33,815 bases of DNA from Desulfurococcales archaeon (GTDB lineage Archaea > Thermoproteota > Thermoprotei_A > Sulfolobales > Desulfurococcaceae): assembly GCA_027028545.1 (NCBI GenBank), contig JALVIT010000088.1:1-33815 (forward strand). The letters are read 5' to 3'. Both the position numbers and the translations under genes were made by a program. The notes under the pieces were generated by a model. That model was not told where the DNA came from. It was given only the letters and a program-made list of their open reading frames with translations, and made no database searches. This document shows positions 16,969 through 27,827 of this stretch, one piece after another (within the stretch, counting starts at the first letter, position 1; every line of letters starts with the position of its first letter).

Positions 16969-17682
16969 GTGAATTTAAAGATAACAGTATTGGTTAATGA
17001 TGAAGCATTAGAAGGGTTAATGAAGGTCCATGGCTTATCGATATTTATAGAGTATATGGATCAATACATACTATTCGATGTTGGCCCATCACCTAAAATA
17101 CTAGAGTATAACTCCGATAAGATCGGTATCGATCTGGAGCTTGTCGATAAAGCTGTTTTATCACACATACATATCTCCCATATAGGTGGACTACCCCTCC
17201 TAGAATGGTCTGCCCCATTCATAAAGGTCTATGTCCCCTATGGCTCTATAGAATCAATTAGGAGTAGGGTTAAGGTTTCGGGGTTGAAGCTTCTAGAGGT
17301 TGATTCGTGGACTGAGATCTATAGGGGGGTATATATTACAAAGCCCATACATGGGCCACCATGGGAGCACTCCCTAGTAATTGATACAGATAAGGGATTA
17401 GCTGTATTTACCGGCTGTATGCATCCTGGGATTAGAAAGGTTGTGGAGGAGATCTGGAGGTATCTTGGAGAGAAGAGGATCTATGCGTTAATAGGTGGAT
17501 TCCATCTATCAAATGCGCCGGAACAGGTTATAGATGATTTTATCAATTACCTAGAGGTTTTAAAGCCTAGATATATAGCTCCTCTACATTGTTCGGGTAG
17601 TTTATTGAAGGAAAAGATTAAGAGTAGCAAACCAGGTATAATCTATGATCTAAAAGCCGGTGAATCGCTACAGATCATGTAG
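16969..17682 (+). CDS. MBL-fold metallohydrolase
   Basis: VDKAVLSHIHISHIGGLPLL, FTGCMHPGI, IGGFHL, IAPLHCSG. GTG start. The canonical HxHxDH Asp position reads Ser. Confidence 0.85.
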   Translation: MNLKITVLVNDEALEGLMKVHGLSIFIEYMDQYILFDVGPSPKILEYNSDKIGIDLELVDKAVLSHIHISHIGGLPLLEWSAPFIKVYVPYGSIESIRSRVKVSGLKLLEVDSWTEIYRGVYITKPIHGPPWEHSLVIDTDKGLAVFTGCMHPGIRKVVEEIWRYLGEKRIYALIGGFHLSNAPEQVIDDFINYLEVLKPRYIAPLHCSGSLLKEKIKSSKPGIIYDLKAGESLQIM

Positions 17683-17687
17683 GGGGT

Positions 17688-18284
17688 GTGGGTATGGTGG
17701 ATATTGATGAAGCGTATAGATTAGTTGATGCTATGAAGCTATTAATACTCCTGGGTATGTGTAATCCCCGCGGGGGTAATGGTAGTGTTAGGATTAAGAA
17801 TAAGATGCTGATAACACCTAGTGGCTTAGCGAAACATAATTTGGGTGTTGAGGATCTGGTAATATATGATTTAGAGACCGGGGAGATCGGTGGGAGATAT
17901 AAGCCCTCAATAGAGCTATACGTTCATGCTCTAACATATGAGAAGAGGAGGGATATTAGAGCAATACTACACGGGCATCCACCCTATACGCTGGCATTAA
18001 CGGATCTAGGTCTCAGCGATTGGTGGAAGACGGGGCTTGTCGAAGTAGAGTATAGTGTTGGGAGGGTAGTAGTTGCAACACCATACCCGCCTGGTAGCAG
18101 GGAATTGGCCGAGGAGGTTTCAAATAGGTTTGCCGAGAGGGCTAGGATAGTTATAGTTCCAAAACATGGAGTATTTGCTGGGAGTAGGGATGTGTATGAA
18201 GCATTAGATGCTATAGTGGCTCTAGAGGAGACGGCTAAATACGTCTTCGTATCAAGGGTTATGGAGAAACTCGGGATAAAATAA
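17688..18284 (+). CDS. Class II aldolase/adducin family protein (fuculose-phosphate aldolase-like)
   Basis: NPRGGNGSVRIKNKMLITPSGL, KPSIELYVHALTY, AILHGHPPYTLALT, PKHGVFA. Confidence 0.86.
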   Translation: MGMVDIDEAYRLVDAMKLLILLGMCNPRGGNGSVRIKNKMLITPSGLAKHNLGVEDLVIYDLETGEIGGRYKPSIELYVHALTYEKRRDIRAILHGHPPYTLALTDLGLSDWWKTGLVEVEYSVGRVVVATPYPPGSRELAEEVSNRFAERARIVIVPKHGVFAGSRDVYEALDAIVALEETAKYVFVSRVMEKLGIK

Positions 18285-18287
18285 TAT

Positions 18288-19691
18288 CTACTTCCTACCA
18301 CGATACATTGGATGATACTTCCTAATATGCTCTAGAGATACATGCTTCAACTCCTCCTCCGGGAGGATCGATAATAGATCCCAGCCCTTATCGAGGGTTT
18401 CCTCAATACTTCTACGCTCATACTCCCCCTGCCCTATGAACTCTTTCTCGAACCTATCAGCGAATTCCAGATAGCGTTTATCTCTAGGGGATAAAGCCTC
18501 CGTACCAACAACAACTGCTAACTCTCTAAGTCTAACACCCTCAGCATATGCTGCATAAAGCTGCATGAAGACTCCACGATGATCCTCACGTGTCTTACCC
18601 GGACCAATTCCATCCTTCATTAGTCTTGAGAGGCTCATCAATATATCGAAGGGTGGATAGATGCCCTTAAGCCATAACTGCCTAGACAATACTAACTGAC
18701 CCTCGGTAATATAACCTGTTAGATCAGGTATTGGATGGGTTATATCGTCGTCGGGCATAGTCAGTATTGGCATCTGTGTAACACTACCCTTCTTACCCTC
18801 AACTCTACCAGCCCTCTCATAGATCGTTGCCAAGTCGGTATACATGTATCCAGGGTATCCACGACGACTTGGAACCTCTTCACGGGCAGCACTCAATTCA
18901 CGTAGTGCTTCACAGTAATTAGTCATATCCGTAAGTATAGCTAATACATGCATATCATATCTCCAAGCTAGAAACTCTGCAACGGTTAAAGCTACACGGG
19001 GTACAGCGATCCTCTCAATAACCGGTGAATCAGCCGTATTGATGAAGGCTACAGCATTCTCGAGTGCGCCATAGTTTTTAAAGTTCTCTATGAAGAACAT
19101 TGCATCATCATAGCTAACGCCTATAGCTGCAAATACTATGGCGAACCTCTCCTCCCTACCTCTAACACGAGCCTGCCTAACGATCTGTGCAGCTATACGG
19201 TTATGTGGTAGACCAGAACCACTAAATATTGGTAGTTTCTGTCCACGAACAAGGCTATTCAAGCCGTCGATAGCGGATATACCCGTCTCGATAAACTCTG
19301 AGGGTGGTAGTCTTGATGCGGGGTTGAGGGGTGCGCCATTAATATCGAGATGATCTTCGGGGACTATCTGTGGTCCACCATCTATCGGCCTCCCTAGACC
19401 ATCGAATATTCTTCCAAGCATGTCTATGCTTACAGGTATCCTCAATGTTTCACCACGATACCTAACCCTAGAATGCCTTAGATCGATCTCGCTTACACCG
19501 CCGAAGACCTGTATGATCGTTGCCTCCCTACCAACATCTATAACCTGTCCAAGCCTTGTCTCACCAGTTCCCAATACAACCTCTACAACCTCACCATAAC
19601 TCACACCCCTCATAGGTTCAGCAATTAATAGACTACCCTGAGCCCTTAGTAGTTTGGGTGATTCACGTATGGCTAGGCTTAGATCATCCAT
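18288..19691 (-). CDS. atpB: A-type ATP synthase subunit B
   Basis: [57 protein letters not shown]. Start taken at [12 protein letters not shown], just after the atpA stop. Confidence 0.97.
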   Translation of the reverse strand: MDDLSLAIRESPKLLRAQGSLLIAEPMRGVSYGEVVEVVLGTGETRLGQVIDVGREATIIQVFGGVSEIDLRHSRVRYRGETLRIPVSIDMLGRIFDGLGRPIDGGPQIVPEDHLDINGAPLNPASRLPPSEFIETGISAIDGLNSLVRGQKLPIFSGSGLPHNRIAAQIVRQARVRGREERFAIVFAAIGVSYDDAMFFIENFKNYGALENAVAFINTADSPVIERIAVPRVALTVAEFLAWRYDMHVLAILTDMTNYCEALRELSAAREEVPSRRGYPGYMYTDLATIYERAGRVEGKKGSVTQMPILTMPDDDITHPIPDLTGYITEGQLVLSRQLWLKGIYPPFDILMSLSRLMKDGIGPGKTREDHRGVFMQLYAAYAEGVRLRELAVVVGTEALSPRDKRYLEFADRFEKEFIGQGEYERRSIEETLDKGWDLLSILPEEELKHVSLEHIRKYHPMYRGRK

Positions 19692-19692
19692 T

Positions 19693-22600
19693 CTAGACAC
19701 CTCCCATAAGCTTTTTATACTCGTCGCGGATATTCTTGAAGATCTCTTCAAAGCGTGGCTCGAAGCCCTTATTTGGAATCTCCTTCATACGTGCTATTAG
19801 AATCCTTGAATGCAGCTTCCTAATATCTTCAACTAATATCCCTCTCCGGATAGCCTTTAAGCCTAGATCGTAGAATAGTAGTATAGCCTTCATCATCAAC
19901 ATAGCCTTCTTCGGCGGACAATAAGTGTCTACATCATGGAAGGCGTTCTGCTGTAGGAAGTCCTCCCTAATCATACGGGCAACCTCTAAAACCAGTTTAT
20001 CCTCCTCGGGGAGGGCTTCAGCACCTACGAGTCTTACAAGCTCTTCGAGCTCAGCCTCTTTCTGAAGGATTGCTAACGCCTTCTCACGTAGACTCCTCCA
20101 CTCCGGATCAATCTCCTCCTCCCACCATTTAGATACATTATCAACGTATAGACTATAGCTGATCAACCAGTTGATCGCTGGATAATGCCTCCTATAAGCT
20201 AGGTTCACATCCAAGGCATAAAGTGCACGGACAATCCTCAATGTAGACTGGGTTACAGGCTCGCTGAAATCAGCACCTGGTGGTGATACAGCACCCATAA
20301 TCGTTAAACTACCAGTCCTCTCAGGCATACCCAGTGTTCTAACATATCCACTCCTCTCATAGAAGCTGGCCAGCCTTGATCCTAGATATGCTGGATAACC
20401 CTCCTCACCCGGCAACTCCTCCAATCTACCACTAATCTCCCTCATAGCTTCAGCCCATCTACTAGTGGAGTCTGCAACCATTAATACGTGGTAACCCATA
20501 TCCCTAAAGTATTCACCAATAGTTGCTCCAAGGAAAACACTCGTCTCACGAGCGGCTACAGGCATATTACTCGTATTCGCTATAAAAACACTCCTCTCAA
20601 CCAGTGGTTTACCAGTCCGTGGATCAACAAGCCTCCTAAAACTATGAAGAGCATCAGCCATCTCGTTTCCTCTTTCACCACAACCAACATAGATCGCAAT
20701 ATCGACAGCACTCCATTTCGTCAATTGCTGCAAGGTAACAGTATTATGGAATATTGCTGGTATACTACCACCTATAAAGTTATGATATTCCTCGACAGTT
20801 AGATCATATACGGGAGTCTTCTTCTCGATAACACTGATCTCCTCAACCTTATCCAATGCAACATATTTCATAGCCGATAATATCCTTTCTAAAGTATCTA
20901 GTATAGCAGTGTTTATCTTCTTCCTCTTCATCAAGACTAGACTATTAGCAGTATTCACCAGTTTACGGAGGCCATAACTAGTAATATTTTCACCGCCATA
21001 TATTTGATTACCTATATGAACCCCCAGTTTCTCAAATTCCCTTTTCGATGCTATCATGTAGAGTTTTCTGAGAAGTCTCGGCGATAATGGTATAGTTTCA
21101 CGCTTTAATCTATTCCTTCCCATTTTACTTGTGATATATCTTCGTATTTTCTCTACCTTATCTATCGATGGTGCATTTCGTAGAACAATATTATAGAATT
21201 TCTCCAATTCACTTAATCCAGTAATCTCTAACCTATGTCCCCCCTCAACTATAGAGTAGAGTATCCCCAATCGTGTGAGTATATATGCTAATCCACTGAT
21301 TAGATTCTTAGAAGCACTATAGAATTCGAGTGTATTACCGCTGAACCCGCCATCTCCCAGATAATACCCCCTCAGAAAACTTATGATGATATTATTCGGC
21401 GACTTAAATACATAGCCTGGTACGATGGCATTATGGGATTTTCTGCGTGTCGGCATACCTAGTAGATGTAGGAATCTCGATAAGAGACTTGAATAGATTT
21501 CAACACAATATACTGTATGGCATTTCTTCTCTCTAGCGTCTATGTTGAATAATGATTTGGCTAATTCTCTAAACCTCTTTCTTAGAATCTCATTATTATT
21601 GAAGAATAGGATCCTTCTATTAATGATTGAACCATCGGATATTAATAAGCCGAGGAATTCTGCTAATTTCTCACTCATTTCATGTGGTATCTTGATTCTT
21701 TTCCTACTCCTCTTTAATCCAAGGTCTTTTGGATAACTTATTTCTCCATATCTCCTACGTAAAGATATTATTAGTTTCAATGGAATAGATCGTTCGGCAT
21801 ATGCCAGTGTTTTAATAGTAGCCTTAGACAACCCTGTCTCTCTACTAAGCTCTAATATTTCGTAGTCACTCATATCTCTTAGAATCCTTCTAACCACATT
21901 GTTCACGTTTTCATCCCGGCTCATAACATCATCGTATTCAGCTAGTTTATCTATTGGTAGAATCGGTGTCTTCTGTGGATTGAATGGTATCCTACGTGGT
22001 ATTACGATATAATCCATCGGTGTAATCCTATATGCTTCTACAAACTCTATATATCCATCCGGATTAAATACTGGTAATTTATGTATAGGGGTTATCTCTA
22101 TCACTCTACCACTAGCAGTCTTTATCCTAACTACCTTATTGGTATATCCCCGATAGACGTGGGTGATGCGTGCTTTCACGAATCTCTCTCCATTAAACGC
22201 GAATACGTGGAGATCCTTATCTCTAGCATCAATTATTTCCTCATCCAACGATAGATCCGGTTTACCGTTTTTAACTTCCTTAAATAATTCATCAATAGCT
22301 ACAATACGTCCATCATCCAGCAATACAGGGGTTCCAGGTAATACGCATTTACCAGTGCCGAAACCGCCTGGTATTGCTGCTTTTCCTCCCTTTGCTAGTG
22401 GGAAGAAGAAGTCTATAACTCTCTGTCCTGTTATTAGTAGTTCTGAGGGTTCTAGTTTCTCCCTGTAAGGTCTTGGTTTTCTAACTGGCCATTTTTGGAG
22501 CATTGCTATATCCTTGTCTCCTATCCTAGCTATCGGCTCTGTTATGGTGTAGTCTCCTTCACCGGCTAACTCCTTGATTTCTCCATGTATATCCGGTGGG

Positions 22601-23052
22601 ACCATTATGTAGTGTCTAACTGTTTCCGATTCATCGACATACCCTATAATATCTCCCCCACCAACCTTCTCCCCGATCTTAGCTGTCGGTATGAAATGCC
22701 ACTTCTTATCCCTAGGTAGTGGTGCAACCTTAACACCCCTCTTAATGAAGAAGCCTACAAGCTCCTGAAGAATTGGTAGGGGTCTCTGAATACCGTCGAA
22801 TATAGATGATATAAGCCCCGGACCCAGCTCGGCAGCTAATGGATACCCAGTACCATATACTGGTTCGCCAACCCTTAACCCTGTTGTATCCTCGTAAACC
22901 TGTATTATCGCCTTATCCCCCTCAATACCAATGATCTCACCTATAAGCCTATCATTTCCAACCTCTACAACCTCGTAAACCTTACTACCACGCATATTCT
23001 CAGCTATTACAAGGGGTCCTGAAACCCTATATATCGAACCCTTAACACCCAT
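19693..23052 (-). CDS. atpA: A-type ATP synthase catalytic subunit A, intein-containing
   Basis: GGFGTGK | intein | [10 protein letters not shown] Walker [48 protein letters not shown]. 1119 aa precursor. Confidence 0.98.
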   Translation of the reverse strand: MGVKGSIYRVSGPLVIAENMRGSKVYEVVEVGNDRLIGEIIGIEGDKAIIQVYEDTTGLRVGEPVYGTGYPLAAELGPGLISSIFDGIQRPLPILQELVGFFIKRGVKVAPLPRDKKWHFIPTAKIGEKVGGGDIIGYVDESETVRHYIMVPPDIHGEIKELAGEGDYTITEPIARIGDKDIAMLQKWPVRKPRPYREKLEPSELLITGQRVIDFFFPLAKGGKAAIPGGFGTGKCVLPGTPVLLDDGRIVAIDELFKEVKNGKPDLSLDEEIIDARDKDLHVFAFNGERFVKARITHVYRGYTNKVVRIKTASGRVIEITPIHKLPVFNPDGYIEFVEAYRITPMDYIVIPRRIPFNPQKTPILPIDKLAEYDDVMSRDENVNNVVRRILRDMSDYEILELSRETGLSKATIKTLAYAERSIPLKLIISLRRRYGEISYPKDLGLKRSRKRIKIPHEMSEKLAEFLGLLISDGSIINRRILFFNNNEILRKRFRELAKSLFNIDAREKKCHTVYCVEIYSSLLSRFLHLLGMPTRRKSHNAIVPGYVFKSPNNIIISFLRGYYLGDGGFSGNTLEFYSASKNLISGLAYILTRLGILYSIVEGGHRLEITGLSELEKFYNIVLRNAPSIDKVEKIRRYITSKMGRNRLKRETIPLSPRLLRKLYMIASKREFEKLGVHIGNQIYGGENITSYGLRKLVNTANSLVLMKRKKINTAILDTLERILSAMKYVALDKVEEISVIEKKTPVYDLTVEEYHNFIGGSIPAIFHNTVTLQQLTKWSAVDIAIYVGCGERGNEMADALHSFRRLVDPRTGKPLVERSVFIANTSNMPVAARETSVFLGATIGEYFRDMGYHVLMVADSTSRWAEAMREISGRLEELPGEEGYPAYLGSRLASFYERSGYVRTLGMPERTGSLTIMGAVSPPGADFSEPVTQSTLRIVRALYALDVNLAYRRHYPAINWLISYSLYVDNVSKWWEEEIDPEWRSLREKALAILQKEAELEELVRLVGAEALPEEDKLVLEVARMIREDFLQQNAFHDVDTYCPPKKAMLMMKAILLFYDLGLKAIRRGILVEDIRKLHSRILIARMKEIPNKGFEPRFEEIFKNIRDEYKKLMGGV
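20743..22347 (-). mobile_element. Intein with LAGLIDADG homing endonuclease inserted in the atpA Walker A motif
   Basis: Starts [14 protein letters not shown], ends [15 protein letters not shown] followed by Thr. 535 codons. [14 protein letters not shown] and [14 protein letters not shown] dodecapeptide motifs. Confidence 0.96.
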
Positions 23053-23097
23053 ATCCTAGCACCATACACAAACCATATTCTAACCGGTAAACATATC

Positions 23098-23445
23098 TTA
23101 TTTTAACTCTATTCTCAACCCTATATATTTAGTCATCATCTCCTCATAGTACCTCTTAGGATCAATGCCTGCAATTTCCCTCGGAGAATCAATAACTATA
23201 GCTAAAACCTCCCGATGCTCCTCAAGGAGATCAGAGACCTCTCTACACTCCCTAAGAATACCTCTAAGTATGATGACAACACCATAACCCTCAATACTCT
23301 TCTCGAGCAATACCTTAATATCTTGGCAATCTCCTTTGAACACATAGTAGTCTATACCCGCAGCAGCACCGATAACCCCTAGATATGGATCACCTATTAT
23401 TAGAGCCCTCTTAGCCTTAGGGATTAAACTCATATCGGCCACCAC
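23098..23445 (-). CDS. atpF: A-type ATP synthase subunit F
   Basis: RALIIGDPYLGVIGAAAGIDYYVFKG, YGVVIILRGILREC, between atpC and atpA. The start may be the inner Met. Confidence 0.85.
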   Translation of the reverse strand: MVADMSLIPKAKRALIIGDPYLGVIGAAAGIDYYVFKGDCQDIKVLLEKSIEGYGVVIILRGILRECREVSDLLEEHREVLAIVIDSPREIAGIDPKRYYEEMMTKYIGLRIELK

Positions 23446-24401
23446 GATTTTATCAATTCTTCATAGTATTGGCGATACAAACCGCTCTCAATAACGTTGA
23501 AAACACCCCTAACATAGAAGCTCTCACCAAGACTTAAAATGATAAACCTTAAAACACTATTAAGGGATCCGGATAGTAGATCCTTAGACCTATACGATGA
23601 ATAAATTATTGATGCAGAATCAAGAATGGAAAAACTAGTATTCATACCCTTCAAAACGTTTAGGATAGAGGATAAATCTTTAGAATAATTATTCCCGGTG
23701 TAAAGTGTGTTTAATAATCCCTCAAGACCCTTCTGTCTACATAGGGTATGGAATTCATCCCTACCAAATAAGACAATTAGATTAGGCTCAACAATCTCCT
23801 CAACAAGACAATACTTTAGATGGAATAGATCGTTGAAGACTCCGTAGATTATTAAAGCCTTAGAGGGGAGGACCCTAGCTTCATTTAGGGTGGGCATATA
23901 ACGTATAACACTACTAATTGTGATCTTATTAGTCCTTAGAACATCCTCGATAATAATCTTTAATCTACGTGGAATCCTACTATAATATAGTGATTCGAGA
24001 TCAACACCCTCACTATCAATAATACTGGGTAGAAAACCTAGAGGATATATAATGCTCGGACTACGATTATTTAGGAGAGCTGATATGAATGGAACACTAT
24101 TTGCTAACTCGAAGAAGTCTAGAAAAATACTTAGAGGCTTATAGACATGCGGATAACGCTTAGATTCCGATACAACTGTGTTAATCCTCCTATAAGTATA
24201 GGAGTCAACCAGTTTGAAGACATCCTTCAAGCTAACCCTTCTACCATAGATGTTTTCATAGAGGAATATACCGAGGGGTTTATCACCGATACTCTTCACA
24301 GCATTTAGAATATTCGATGCTGAAAGCATTATTTCGAGATCCTTCCTAGTTAGAACATCCTTTAACATAACCCTAACAAAATACTCTAGTCTATCCGTCA
24401 A
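23430..24401 (-). CDS. atpC: A-type ATP synthase subunit C
   Basis: KDVLTRKDLEIMLSASNILNAVKSI, FELANSVPFISALL. Operon position. Confidence 0.83.
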   Translation of the reverse strand: MTDRLEYFVRVMLKDVLTRKDLEIMLSASNILNAVKSIGDKPLGIFLYENIYGRRVSLKDVFKLVDSYTYRRINTVVSESKRYPHVYKPLSIFLDFFELANSVPFISALLNNRSPSIIYPLGFLPSIIDSEGVDLESLYYSRIPRRLKIIIEDVLRTNKITISSVIRYMPTLNEARVLPSKALIIYGVFNDLFHLKYCLVEEIVEPNLIVLFGRDEFHTLCRQKGLEGLLNTLYTGNNYSKDLSSILNVLKGMNTSFSILDSASIIYSSYRSKDLLSGSLNSVLRFIILSLGESFYVRGVFNVIESGLYRQYYEELIKSWWPI

Positions 24402-24405
24402 TATG

Positions 24406-25005
24406 TTAACCCCATAGGATCTTAGCGATCATTGGTGCTAGGACTTGTTTAGCTCTCTGAAACCTTGTATCATAGCTATTATCTATCCTTTCTCCCCCCT
24501 TAGATACTAGTATTAATCCACCAGTTATCCCATCATCCTTTACGATCTTTACCCCCTCCAGATTATTCTCAACGAGTATCTTAGCCATAGCATCTGTATC
24601 CACCGGGTTAACATATACTGTTTCGGGCTCCTCAATGTATTGTAGTGATTCCCTTAATAGGTTCCCCAATGATTCCTCAATACTAAAACCCCTCCTCTCC
24701 CTAATTATGTTCCATGCGTCATTGAATACCTTCTCCAATACTTCATACTTCTTAGAGCTTATGATTATCCTAGCTTTACGTCTAGCCTCTGAAACTATTA
24801 TCCTAGCTTTAGCCTCCATAATCGATATGATTTCCTCCCTCTTCAAACTGCACTTCTTACTCCACTCCTCTTCAGCCTTCTTAACAATCTCCTCAGCCTT
24901 CTCCTCGGCATCCCTAACTATTTCTTCAGCTTTACGTCTAGCCTCAGCGATCATCTTCTCCCTAAGCTCATCTATACTGCCCATCCCGTCTAAACCCTCA
25001 ACCAA
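24406..25005 (-). CDS. atpE: A-type ATP synthase subunit E
   Basis: MIAEARRKAEEIVRDAEEKAEEIVKKAEEEW coiled coil, GGLILVSKGGERIDNSYDTRFQRAKQVL. Confidence 0.9.
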   Translation of the reverse strand: MVEGLDGMGSIDELREKMIAEARRKAEEIVRDAEEKAEEIVKKAEEEWSKKCSLKREEIISIMEAKARIIVSEARRKARIIISSKKYEVLEKVFNDAWNIIRERRGFSIEESLGNLLRESLQYIEEPETVYVNPVDTDAMAKILVENNLEGVKIVKDDGITGGLILVSKGGERIDNSYDTRFQRAKQVLAPMIAKILWG

Positions 25006-25456
25006 TTAGTGATACACCTAGTAGTGCAAACACCATTCCAAGTATACCTATAAGCTCTACATACACCGCTAGTATCAACGTATTAAAGGTTATCCTACCC
25101 TTAGTCCTAGGTAGCTCAGCTATACCCGATGCACATACAACTCCTTGAAACCATGCTGAGAAGAATTCTGCAAAACCAGCGGCTAGACCCAGTCCAAGCA
25201 TTGCTAATGCTTTAGACATTGCTATATCTGGCGTTATGCTGTAGATGAAGTTTATCATCACTATCAATCCATAGAATGTCTGTGTCATCGGTAGCGCTGC
25301 CAACATGAATACGTTTCTAAACTGTTTAGGATCCTCAGCTAAAGATGCTGCACCAGCCATACCCGCCTTACCCATACCTATCGATGAACCACCCAGTCCT
25401 CCGAGTAGTGCTAGTGCTCCCCCAATATAGGCTATTCCAGCTGCATCCAAAACCAT
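24998..25456 (-). CDS. atpK: A-type ATP synthase proteolipid subunit K (c), duplicated hairpin form
   Basis: 152 aa, 4 TM, LPMTQTFYGLIV ... WFQGVVCASGIAEL ... VYVELIGILGMVFALL. Confidence 0.93.
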   Translation of the reverse strand: MVLDAAGIAYIGGALALLGGLGGSSIGMGKAGMAGAASLAEDPKQFRNVFMLAALPMTQTFYGLIVMINFIYSITPDIAMSKALAMLGLGLAAGFAEFFSAWFQGVVCASGIAELPRTKGRITFNTLILAVYVELIGILGMVFALLGVSLIG

Positions 25457-25510
25457 CTCTATCTCACCATTAGAGTTGTTAGACCACGATATTTACACAT
25501 ATCCATTGAG

Positions 25511-25518
25511 TATATAAA
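25511..25518 (-). promoter_or_regulatory. Candidate internal archaeal TATA box upstream of atpK
   Basis: Minus-strand GGAGGAGTTTTATATACT in the 91-bp gap between atpI and atpK, about 55 nt upstream of the atpK start. Confidence 0.4.
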
Positions 25519-25547
25519 ACTCCTCCCCCTAGACGGGCAACCACGTA

Positions 25548-27509
25548 TTAGGATATAGTAATCCTCCTCCTCAAAACGATCCTTAAGGGTGTGAAGGGGT
25601 ATCCGGTTCCTTCATAGAATTTACTGAGGAATTCGACAAAGCATAGCCTCAACGAATGTATAAATCCTCCCAGGGCAGATAGAGCAGTATTCAATAAGTG
25701 TCCTATGAACAGTATTATAGCCATCACCAGACCCCCGACAATGTATCCTAGGATACCTCCTAGTGAGCCACCAACACCTCCAAAGGCTAGTGATGCTATC
25801 TGGTTAAAGCTCTGACCCAAATAAATAGTTGCCAAGCCAACACCCGCTAAACGGCTATAACTTAAGGTATCGCCCAATAGCCCTGTGAGCTGGAAAAGCC
25901 ACATTAATAATCCGAGACCACCCATAGTCTTAACCATACCAGCAATAATCACACCAATACCTGCCAACGCCCCCCATAGGAAGTAGCTATACATGTAGCC
26001 CGGTATACCAAGTATATCAACCCTGAGCATGGTATGCATAACGTATGGGATCCCAAAGGCTTCAGATATGAATAGCCCAGTCTCACTCAACACATCACCG
26101 ATTCTACGCTCACCCCAAGCCTTAGCTAGTGTTAATGCATGACCTATATTAACATGTATTAAACCGATTAGTATCGCGGTTATCAAGAATTTAACCGGGT
26201 TGATGAAGATATCGCTGAGAACAAATATTTGGACACCGAAAACCGTTCCACCGATGAAGCCGACTATAAACCCTATAATGCTTGAAACGATCAAAGCCTT
26301 CTTAAAGAATTGGTAGTCCCTATTACTAGGATCATCGACGAATTTATCCAGTATGAGGAAGGCTGCCAGTATTATAGCAGCTGAATAGCCCATATCTCCA
26401 AGCATCAGTCCGAAGAATAATGCGAAGGAATAAGTTATTATCGGTGTAGGATCCCACTCCCAATACCTTGGAACACCCATAAACTTCACAATCGGCTCAA
26501 ACCATCTCATAACCGGTGGATTACTTAACTGTGTAGGGGGCTCATCCCTACCCTTAACTGGCTCCAAATATTCTATATAGAAGGGTATATTCTCCCTAGC
26601 TAGTCTATCTTCAACCCTCCTCCTATCCCTCTTAGGCATCCATCCACTAATCACCGATAGGTATCTAGCACCATAGGATTTCATCAACGCACTTAGTCTA
26701 CCATAGATATTTTCGAGGTAGAGCCTATACTTTAATAGATATTCTATATTCTCATCTATAGTCTTCTCCAACCGATCCCTTACATCTCTAAGCTTCTTCT
26801 CGAGCTCTCCAGCTAAGCTGTTAAGCCTAGATAATAGCTCTCCAACACTCCCCTCTCCACTTAGAAACCTACTAATATCTATAGGGGATAGACCGCATTG
26901 CTCAACTATACTGGATACATCCTCATATCTAGCTTGGAACAACACGTTTACGACGATAGTGCTATCTCTGACGAACTTCCTTAGAACATAGTGTTTAACA
27001 TTATAACGTTTGCATAGATTAGACAAAGTATTCAACTGATCGAGCGTCCCCTGGAGAGTTAATACCGTTATGTATCTACCCTTATAAAATATATTATCGA
27101 CTGGCGTCTCCGGGGGGTATAGTGTGAGTATGTCGATGTATCTCCTAATAGTTTCAAGCTCATTATTCATGCTACTTATCGATTGATTCAGAGAATTGAC
27201 CTCTTTATTCAGTTTATTTATCTCAGACCATATCCTGTCAAGACTATACTCGCTCAATTCCCCAAGAGTTATCCTGACCTCGAAACTCCTACCTCTAACG
27301 TATTGTAGTAGGTCGTCGATGATCGATAGTGCCTTCTCAACCTTTTTAAAAGTCTTAACATATTCTCCAATACCCTTACCTGATTCAACTATATGTAGAA
27401 CGCCCTCTTCATGCAACGCTCTAACAGCTTTATCAACGAACCATAGAGGGACGATAACGTTAACCCTAAACATTGGGAGGGGTTTATTAACAATTATCGG
27501 CGGCATCAC
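25548..27509 (-). CDS. atpI: A-type ATP synthase subunit I (a)
   Basis: 653 aa. GLMLGDMGYSAAIILAAFLIL, GLLGDTLSYSRLAGVGLATIYLG, and a long N-terminal coiled coil. Confidence 0.95.
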   Translation of the reverse strand: MMPPIIVNKPLPMFRVNVIVPLWFVDKAVRALHEEGVLHIVESGKGIGEYVKTFKKVEKALSIIDDLLQYVRGRSFEVRITLGELSEYSLDRIWSEINKLNKEVNSLNQSISSMNNELETIRRYIDILTLYPPETPVDNIFYKGRYITVLTLQGTLDQLNTLSNLCKRYNVKHYVLRKFVRDSTIVVNVLFQARYEDVSSIVEQCGLSPIDISRFLSGEGSVGELLSRLNSLAGELEKKLRDVRDRLEKTIDENIEYLLKYRLYLENIYGRLSALMKSYGARYLSVISGWMPKRDRRRVEDRLARENIPFYIEYLEPVKGRDEPPTQLSNPPVMRWFEPIVKFMGVPRYWEWDPTPIITYSFALFFGLMLGDMGYSAAIILAAFLILDKFVDDPSNRDYQFFKKALIVSSIIGFIVGFIGGTVFGVQIFVLSDIFINPVKFLITAILIGLIHVNIGHALTLAKAWGERRIGDVLSETGLFISEAFGIPYVMHTMLRVDILGIPGYMYSYFLWGALAGIGVIIAGMVKTMGGLGLLMWLFQLTGLLGDTLSYSRLAGVGLATIYLGQSFNQIASLAFGGVGGSLGGILGYIVGGLVMAIILFIGHLLNTALSALGGFIHSLRLCFVEFLSKFYEGTGYPFTPLRIVLRRRITIS

Positions 27510-27808
27510 TCGATCCCAGTTACAACTCTAACTATTTTATCGACAGCCTCTCCATACTTGTCTTGATCAATATTGCCATACTCCTTAACCTTCTCCTCGG
27601 CCTCTTTAATAATTCTCTCAGCCTCCTCCTTAGCCTTCTTAACGATCTCCTCAGCCTCCTCATAATAGGTTTCTATGGGTATGGGTCTATTCCTTATTTC
27701 TTCAGCCCTCCTCTCAGCCTCTCTAATGATTGATTGAGCCTTCTTCCTAGCCTCTTCGATGATCCTCTCAATCTCCTTCTCGATCTCCTCGATCTTTGTA
27801 GCCATCAA
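27506..27808 (-). CDS. atpH: A-type ATP synthase subunit H-like coiled-coil protein
   Basis: EIEREIERIIEEARKKAQSIIREAERRAEEI-type coiled coil overlapping the atpI start. Confidence 0.82.
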   Translation of the reverse strand: MMATKIEEIEKEIERIIEEARKKAQSIIREAERRAEEIRNRPIPIETYYEEAEEIVKKAKEEAERIIKEAEEKVKEYGNIDQDKYGEAVDKIVRVVTGIE

Positions 27809-27827
27809 ACATACCCCTCAACACTTA

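Noticed and set aside
22163-22468. Plus-strand ORFs inside atpA/intein (also 20488-20802, 21542-21736)
   Set aside because: Antisense frames within atpA. No motifs or upstream signals.
3409-25546. Shared CGGGCAACCACG 12-mer downstream of tnpB and upstream of atpK
   Set aside because: A 12-bp match is expected by chance in a window of this size, and the flanks do not match.
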